A stretch of 64,000 nt of DNA from Novosphingobium sp. (GTDB lineage: Bacteria > Pseudomonadota > Alphaproteobacteria > Sphingomonadales > Sphingomonadaceae). The position numbers and the translations under genes are program-made. The DNA lies in assembly GCA_024236175.1 (NCBI GenBank), contig JACKKY010000001.1:1426001-1490000 (forward strand), read 5' to 3'. Positions within the stretch are counted from its first letter, which is position 1; every line of letters starts with the position of its first letter. The notes beneath the pieces are model-generated. The model was not told the DNA's origin, searched no databases, and saw nothing but the letters and a program-made list of their open reading frames with translations. Shown here in pieces: positions 59,993 through 64,000 of this stretch.

Positions 59993-62905
59993 TTACATGC
60001 CCGAACCCGGGCCGTAAGTGATCTCGACACGGCGGTTCTGGGGCTCGCGCACGCCATCGGCCGTGGGCACGCGGTTCTGGCTTTCGCCGAATGCCTGGCT
60101 GGTGATGGCGCCGTCGTCGATGCCGCGCGCGGTGAGGTATGACCTGACCGAATCGTTGCGGCGCTCAGCGAGGCCCATGTTGTAGCGGACCGAGCCGGAC
60201 CGGTCGGTGTGACCGGCGAGCATGATCGGGACGCTGTCGCAATCGCCGTAAGCGGTGATGGCGCTGTCGAGGACGGTCGCTGCCTCAGGCGTGATGTCCG
60301 ACTGATCCCAGTCGAAGAACACGATGTAGGGCCCCTTGTTGCAGACCGCAGCCGGCGGCGGCGGAGGCGGCGGGGGAGGCGGCGGCGGCGGAGGCGGGGG
60401 AGGCGGGGGAGGTGCCGCTTCCTTCTCGCGGAACTTGAAGCCAACCGTCAGGCCGTAGGTGAGCGGCTCTAGAATCGGAATGTAGGTGCTCGAACTCGGC
60501 CGGTAGTGCTGCCGGACCGTCTGATCCGTCAGGTTCTTGCCCCAGGCCCGGACGTAATAGGTATCCGTCGGATCCGTCCAGGTGATCGAGGCGTTGAGCA
60601 GGACATGGCTGCCCTGCCGCGCACGCTGCTCTTCCGAACGGTTCTCATATGGGGTGCCGGTCAGACTGGAGAAGTTGTCCGGCAGAGCGTTCGGATCGGC
60701 CAGCAAGCGCGCGTTGTAGGCCGAAAGCACCTCGCCGCCCCAGATGGAAGCATCGGTGACGACATAGCTGTCGGTATATTTCGCATTCGCTGCGAAGGTC
60801 AGCCCGCCGTCTCCGTTCGGGATAGTGTAGTCGAAGCCGACATAGCCGGAGAAGTCCGGGGCACGCGCCATCTGCATGCCCGAGATGTCCTGCGCCATCG
60901 GGCCCGGGAATCCGCCGAAGGGGAATGCCCGGTTCAGGTTGTTCTTGAGGGGATCCTCGAACGCATCGGTCAGGGCGAAGTCAGCCACGCCGGTTCCGAT
61001 GTAGACCGCACGGTCGCCGTAACGGGCATGGAGCCAGGTGGCGCCGGCGCGGATGTTGAAGTTCTCCAGCACCTCGTAGTCGAAGCTGGCCTCGGCGCCG
61101 TAGATCTCGGCACTGGGCAGGTTCTGCAGGAGAACCGACGCCACGCCGTTTACGAACTGCACCGAGCTGATCTGCAGGTTCTTGTAGTCGTAGTAGAAGC
61201 CGGAGAGATCGAAGCGGAACCGACGGCCGGAATGCTTGAGGCCGACTTCGTAGGAATCGACCGATTCCTGGCCGATTTCGCCGAGTTCATCCCAGGTCGC
61301 GACATTCTTGGCCGGGATGACGGAATTGGTCTCGCCCGCCTTGAAACCCTTCGTATAGGAGGCATAGATCGAGGTACGCGGCGTGATCTCATAGGTGATC
61401 GCGGCACGCGGCGTGAACTTGCTGTACTTCTTCGCAAGGACCGCATTGGTATACGGCATGGCCGTCACGCCGCCGAACGCAACGCCGCCGGCGCAGCCGG
61501 CCGCTGCGGTGCAGTATTCGATCATGCTCGCGCTGGTGTTCTGCTTTTCCTCGCTGTAGCGGCCGCCAACAGTGATGCTGAGCTGATCCGTCACCTCAAA
61601 CGTGGCATCGATGAATGCCGCCCATGCCTCTTTCTTGCGCAAGGAGAAGTTCTCGGAGGCGAGAATGTAGTCCTCAACTCCGCTGTCGATCGTGGCGTTC
61701 GGCCCGGCGATGTAGCTGGAATTGGGAATGCCGTATTTTTCCTTGTTCTGGAAAAACGTGCCGCCGATGATCAGGTTGAGCCTGTCGATCGCATCGATGT
61801 TGTAATCAAGGCTGGTCTGCCACGTATCGCTGATCAGCTTGGAAGCGGAGAGACGATCGGGCGTATAGGTTCCGCCTGAGTCGAAGTTGGTCAGCAGCGA
61901 GGACTCCGAATAGCCGGTGATCGACCGCAGCGTGCCGAGTCCGGTGTCCAGTTCCAGCTTCAGCGAGCCTTCGTTCAGCTTCAGGTCGAGATCGAAGAAA
62001 TTGCCGGCAACAACGCCCAGGGGATAGGGCGTCGCCGTATTTTCATTCGGAGTGAAGAAGACGCCGGTCGGGTCGTCCGCGCGCGTATGGTTGTAGCCGA
62101 GCGTGGCGCGGAACGTATCCGTCAGGTCAAACTTCAGCTTTGCCCTGAACGAGTACAGCTCTTTCCCGAGGGCGTAACCATCGGTCGCGGTAAGCGGCTG
62201 GGTTACGCTGGCCCGCTTGTAATAGCCGTCGTTCTTGCGATAGGTGCCGGCCAGGCTGATGCCGACCTTGTCGGAAAGCGGCCCTGCGACATATGCCCGG
62301 GCGCGCTTGTCGTCGAAACGGCCATAGCCGACCTCCGCCATGCCTTCCCATTCCTCGCCCGGGTCGAGCGTATCGATCAGGATGGCGCCGCCGGTCGCGT
62401 TGCGGCCATACAAGGTGCCCTGCGGACCCTTGAGGATCTGGATGCTGTTCACATTGGGCAGATCCATGTTCAGGATCTGCGGTGTGATCTGGTACAGCCC
62501 GTCGACAAACAGGGCGACGTTGTTCTCGTAGGAACCGGAATTGGTCGTGGTGACACCGCGAATGGCCGGCTGCGGATAGGAGCCGCTGTTGTTCAGCTGA
62601 AAACCGGACGTGACATTGGTCAGGTCGCGGATGGTATCCACGCCAACCCTGTCCAGGCTCTCCTGGGAAATGACGGTCACCGTCATCGGCACGTCTTCCA
62701 GCGCCTGATCGCGGCGCTGCGCGGTGACAATGATAACGCTGTTGTCAGCAGCCGCCGCCTGACTCTCCTGCGCCAGTGCCGGTGTCGCAGCGATCGGTGC
62801 AGTCAGCGCCGTGGCGCCCAGCATGGCGACAAGCAGTGCGCTCTTGCGCTGCTTTGGTCTTGGATTGCCCAACTCTGCGGAAATTGATGTTCCTCGGACA
62901 GTCAT
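59993..62905 (-). CDS. TonB-dependent receptor fused to a C-terminal OmpA domain
   Basis: A 970-residue fusion. A Sec signal peptide (about residues 1-45, ending ATPALAQ), a TonB box-like start (SVIIVTAQRRD), the plug domain (about 58-165; IQILKGPQGTLYGRNATGGAI), and a 22-strand barrel (about 170-826) with KGFKAGETNSV and the barrel-closing aromatic end GLTVGFKF. Then 20 prolines (832-851) and an OmpA-like peptidoglycan-binding domain (about 855-970): FFDWDQSDITPEAATVLD, AGHTDRSGS and EPQNRRVEITYG with the D and R thought to bind mDAP. The receptor's ligand is unknown (siderophore, B12 or carbohydrate). GGAGGGAGGG precedes the ATG. Continuous frame. Confidence 0.93.
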   Translation of the reverse strand: MTVRGTSISAELGNPRPKQRKSALLVAMLGATALTAPIAATPALAQESQAAAADNSVIIVTAQRRDQALEDVPMTVTVISQESLDRVGVDTIRDLTNVTSGFQLNNSGSYPQPAIRGVTTTNSGSYENNVALFVDGLYQITPQILNMDLPNVNSIQILKGPQGTLYGRNATGGAILIDTLDPGEEWEGMAEVGYGRFDDKRARAYVAGPLSDKVGISLAGTYRKNDGYYKRASVTQPLTATDGYALGKELYSFRAKLKFDLTDTFRATLGYNHTRADDPTGVFFTPNENTATPYPLGVVAGNFFDLDLKLNEGSLKLELDTGLGTLRSITGYSESSLLTNFDSGGTYTPDRLSASKLISDTWQTSLDYNIDAIDRLNLIIGGTFFQNKEKYGIPNSSYIAGPNATIDSGVEDYILASENFSLRKKEAWAAFIDATFEVTDQLSITVGGRYSEEKQNTSASMIEYCTAAAGCAGGVAFGGVTAMPYTNAVLAKKYSKFTPRAAITYEITPRTSIYASYTKGFKAGETNSVIPAKNVATWDELGEIGQESVDSYEVGLKHSGRRFRFDLSGFYYDYKNLQISSVQFVNGVASVLLQNLPSAEIYGAEASFDYEVLENFNIRAGATWLHARYGDRAVYIGTGVADFALTDAFEDPLKNNLNRAFPFGGFPGPMAQDISGMQMARAPDFSGYVGFDYTIPNGDGGLTFAANAKYTDSYVVTDASIWGGEVLSAYNARLLADPNALPDNFSSLTGTPYENRSEEQRARQGSHVLLNASITWTDPTDTYYVRAWGKNLTDQTVRQHYRPSSSTYIPILEPLTYGLTVGFKFREKEAAPPPPPPPPPPPPPPPPPPPPAAVCNKGPYIVFFDWDQSDITPEAATVLDSAITAYGDCDSVPIMLAGHTDRSGSVRYNMGLAERRNDSVRSYLTARGIDDGAITSQAFGESQNRVPTADGVREPQNRRVEITYGPGSGM
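60353..60412 (-). repeat. Poly-proline linker (20 consecutive Pro codons)
   Basis: Codons 832-851 of the receptor-OmpA fusion all encode proline (ccg, ccc, cct mixed). It links the beta-barrel end to the OmpA domain; similar runs link barrel and OmpA domain in sphingomonad OmpA proteins. The opposite strand reads as poly-Arg or poly-Gly and is not coding. Confidence 0.95.
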
Positions 62906-63008
62906 TCTTCCCTCCCTCCAGATTACAATGGTTTGTTTGAGAATTTTCCCCTCAGGGCAAGCTGCGTGCGATGACGCCGGCTCGGCCCGTTGCGGCCCAG
63001 GCCGCTAT

Positions 63009-63093
63009 TGGTGCGGACGGCGGGACTCGAACCCGCACTGGGATGCCCAAGCGGATTTTAAGTCCGCTGCGTCTACCATTCCGCCACGTCCGC
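63009..63093 (-). tRNA. tRNA-Leu (anticodon UAA)
   Basis: An 85-nt tRNA with encoded CCA on the minus strand. Acceptor GCGGACG/CGTCCGC, D-arm GGTAGACGC region, anticodon stem GCGGA/TCCGC with loop CTTAAAA (anticodon TAA), class II long variable arm TGGGCATCCCA and T-arm GGGTTCGAGTCCC are all present. It reads the UUA codon. No integrase or duplicated 3' end was seen, so no island is apparent. Confidence 0.97.
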
Positions 63094-63168
63094 GCGCGGA
63101 GCGCTTGATAGACTTTGGCAAAAGGCAGGAAAAGCAGCAATCGTTCCACTCCCAATCGAAGATTCTGC

Positions 63169-63450
63169 TCAGTCGACGTTGAGGCGCGCTCGCATGTCCT
63201 TGCCCGGCTTGAAATAGGGCACGCGCTTGTCGGGAACGCTGACCGCTTCGCCGGTGCGCGGATTGCGCCCCCTGCGGGCATGGCGGTAGCGCGTGGAAAA
63301 GGCGCCGAAACCGCGCAGCTCGACGCGCCCGCCCTCGGTGAGGCGCTCGGCGATTTCATCAAAAAAGGTGTCCACGGCGCGCTCCACGTCTTCAGCGCGC
63401 AATTCAGGGTTCTCTTTTGCCAAGGCCTGCAGCAGCTCGGACCTGATCAT
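63169..63450 (-). CDS. ihfB: Integration host factor, beta subunit
   Basis: A 93-residue HU/IHF-type nucleoid protein. Family pattern: MIRSELLQALAKENPELRAEDVE-type helix region, EGGRVELRGFGAFSTRYR, RRGRNPRTGE with the DNA-wrapping arm (about 60-74) and VPYFKPGKDMRARLN. The ELRGFGAF and GRNPRTGE motifs and total length point to IHF beta rather than HU. ATG at 63450 preceded by GGGGGAGA. The gene lies 75 bp upstream of the tRNA-Leu on the same strand. Confidence 0.92.
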   Translation of the reverse strand: MIRSELLQALAKENPELRAEDVERAVDTFFDEIAERLTEGGRVELRGFGAFSTRYRHARRGRNPRTGEAVSVPDKRVPYFKPGKDMRARLNVD

Positions 63451-63685
63451 GCGATCTCCCCCTTTACCATGGGCCGGGCCGGTACGTTCCCCCTTGTTCC
63501 GAGCCCCTGCGACTGGCTTGCAAGATTGCCATGGACATACCGGACACGCAATGGGCAAGCACCGCATCGCGGCGATTCCCGGGAAAATTCTCTTCAGGTG
63601 TTGCATTTTGGCCAATGCGTCCCGTTTCCTGCCGATCCGGCCCGGCGGTTCGCGGGCACTTCACAGCGCCGATTTGCCGGCTACT

Positions 63686-63705
63686 CTGGCTGACAATTCA
63701 GCCAG
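63686..63705. promoter_or_regulatory. Inverted repeat upstream of POT transporter gene
   Basis: An 8-bp perfect repeat CTGGCTGA / TCAGCCAG separated by CAAT, ending 27 bp before the transporter ATG. It could be an operator or mRNA hairpin; no known motif is recognised. The rest of the 282-bp gap after ihfB shows no other feature. Confidence 0.3.
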
Positions 63706-63732
63706 TCGTCGGAAAGGACATCACGAAGGCAT

Positions 63733-64000
63733 ATGAAGAATCTGACCGACTGGAACGAAGGTGACTGGATTGCGGCGATTGCCGCCGTCGGACTGTTTGC
63801 CGTACTCGCGATCGGAGGCCTGATTGCCGCTCGCAAGAGCGAGGAGGTGGTCGGCCATCCACGCGGCCTGTTTGTCCTGTTCTATGCCGAAATGTGGGAG
63901 CGCTTCTCCTATTACGGCATGCGCGCCCTGCTCGTCCTCTACCTCACCAAGTTCTGGCTTTTCAGCGACAGCAAGTCGACGCTGATATACGGCGCCTACA
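63733..64000 (+). CDS. POT/PTR family peptide transporter, N-terminal part (runs off window)
   Basis: The first 89 residues of a proton-coupled oligopeptide transporter. The first transmembrane helix (about 12-35, WIAAIAAVGLFAVLAIGGLIA) is followed by the PTR2 signature FYAEMWERFSYYGMRALLVLYLTKF. The frame is open to the last base and the C-terminus lies beyond the window. ATG at 63733 follows GAAGGCAT, a weak ribosome site. Transports di- or tripeptides into the cell. Confidence 0.9.
   Translation, partial: MKNLTDWNEGDWIAAIAAVGLFAVLAIGGLIAARKSEEVVGHPRGLFVLFYAEMWERFSYYGMRALLVLYLTKFWLFSDSKSTLIYGAY

Noticed and set aside
60209..60472. Plus-strand frame rich in Arg/Gly opposite the poly-proline linker
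   Set aside because: Low-complexity shadow of the Pro codons inside the well-supported receptor-OmpA gene.
62906..63168. tRNA-Leu as an integration site for a mobile island
   Set aside because: No integrase, no direct repeat of the tRNA 3' end and normal housekeeping genes on both sides.

Overview
The window is a GC-rich chromosomal segment of an alphaproteobacterium. It is most likely a member of the Sphingomonadales (Erythrobacteraceae or Sphingomonadaceae). The evidence is gene order (hemE-hemJ-rho, then mnmE-mnmG-rsmG-parA-parB), alphaproteobacterial families (DUF1013/TrcR, DUF1192, DUF6489, the 180-kDa NAD-glutamate dehydrogenase, a SUV3-like helicase next to an S4 protein and a 7Fe ferredoxin), and an OmpA domain with a poly-proline linker of the type seen in sphingomonads. 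Three 14-16 bp parS palindromes lie just upstream of parAB. In other alphaproteobacteria hemE flanks oriC, so the origin is probably close to the left edge. No prophage, insertion sequence or CRISPR array was seen.

Layout. 1-3.3 kb: haem synthesis (hemE end, hemJ), rho and a TerC-like membrane protein. 3.3-5.6 kb, minus strand: an orphan glutamate-synthase-like flavoprotein and a dienelactone hydrolase. 5.7-11.6 kb: DUF6489, then the tRNA-modification and chromosome-partition block with parS. 11.7-17.8 kb: glycine-zipper protein, PQQ-type sugar dehydrogenase, DUF815 ATPase, acyl-CoA dehydrogenase, Sua5. 17.8-21.8 kb, minus: helicase, S4 protein, ferredoxin, CarD. 22-30.4 kb: M23 peptidase, hemB, a GNAT remnant, fused spermidine-synthase-like protein, gamma-carbonic anhydrase, DUF167, SulP transporter, carboxymuconolactone decarboxylase-like protein. 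30.4-33.6 kb, minus: truncated haemoglobin, ClpA, DUF1192. 33.7-37.9 kb: quinone reductase, glutathione transferase, TrcR, acyl-CoA ligase. 38-42.9 kb, minus: M23 peptidase and the glnE-bcp-DUF455 operon. 43-49.8 kb: agmatine-deiminase-like protein, DUF1223, thrS (minus) with its leader, alpha/beta hydrolase, TPR protein, luciferase-like monooxygenase. 49.9-59.9 kb: giant NAD-GDH, FAD reductase, QueG (minus), an ABC exporter pair, MsrB. 60-64 kb: TonB receptor-OmpA fusion, tRNA-Leu, IHF-beta (minus) and the start of a POT peptide transporter.

Most of the window is housekeeping. Two items stand out. (1) A short open frame on the minus strand, 136 bp before thrS, has a perfect AGGAGG ribosome site and encodes eight consecutive threonines. 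It is followed by mutually exclusive GC-rich hairpins, which looks like ribosome-mediated attenuation of threonyl-tRNA synthetase. (2) A TonB-dependent receptor is fused in frame, through a 20-proline linker, to a complete OmpA-type peptidoglycan-binding domain. Lesser observations are an MnmE with a degraded NKxD motif, an exported MsrB that lacks one zinc cysteine, and two parS sites embedded in the rsmG coding sequence.
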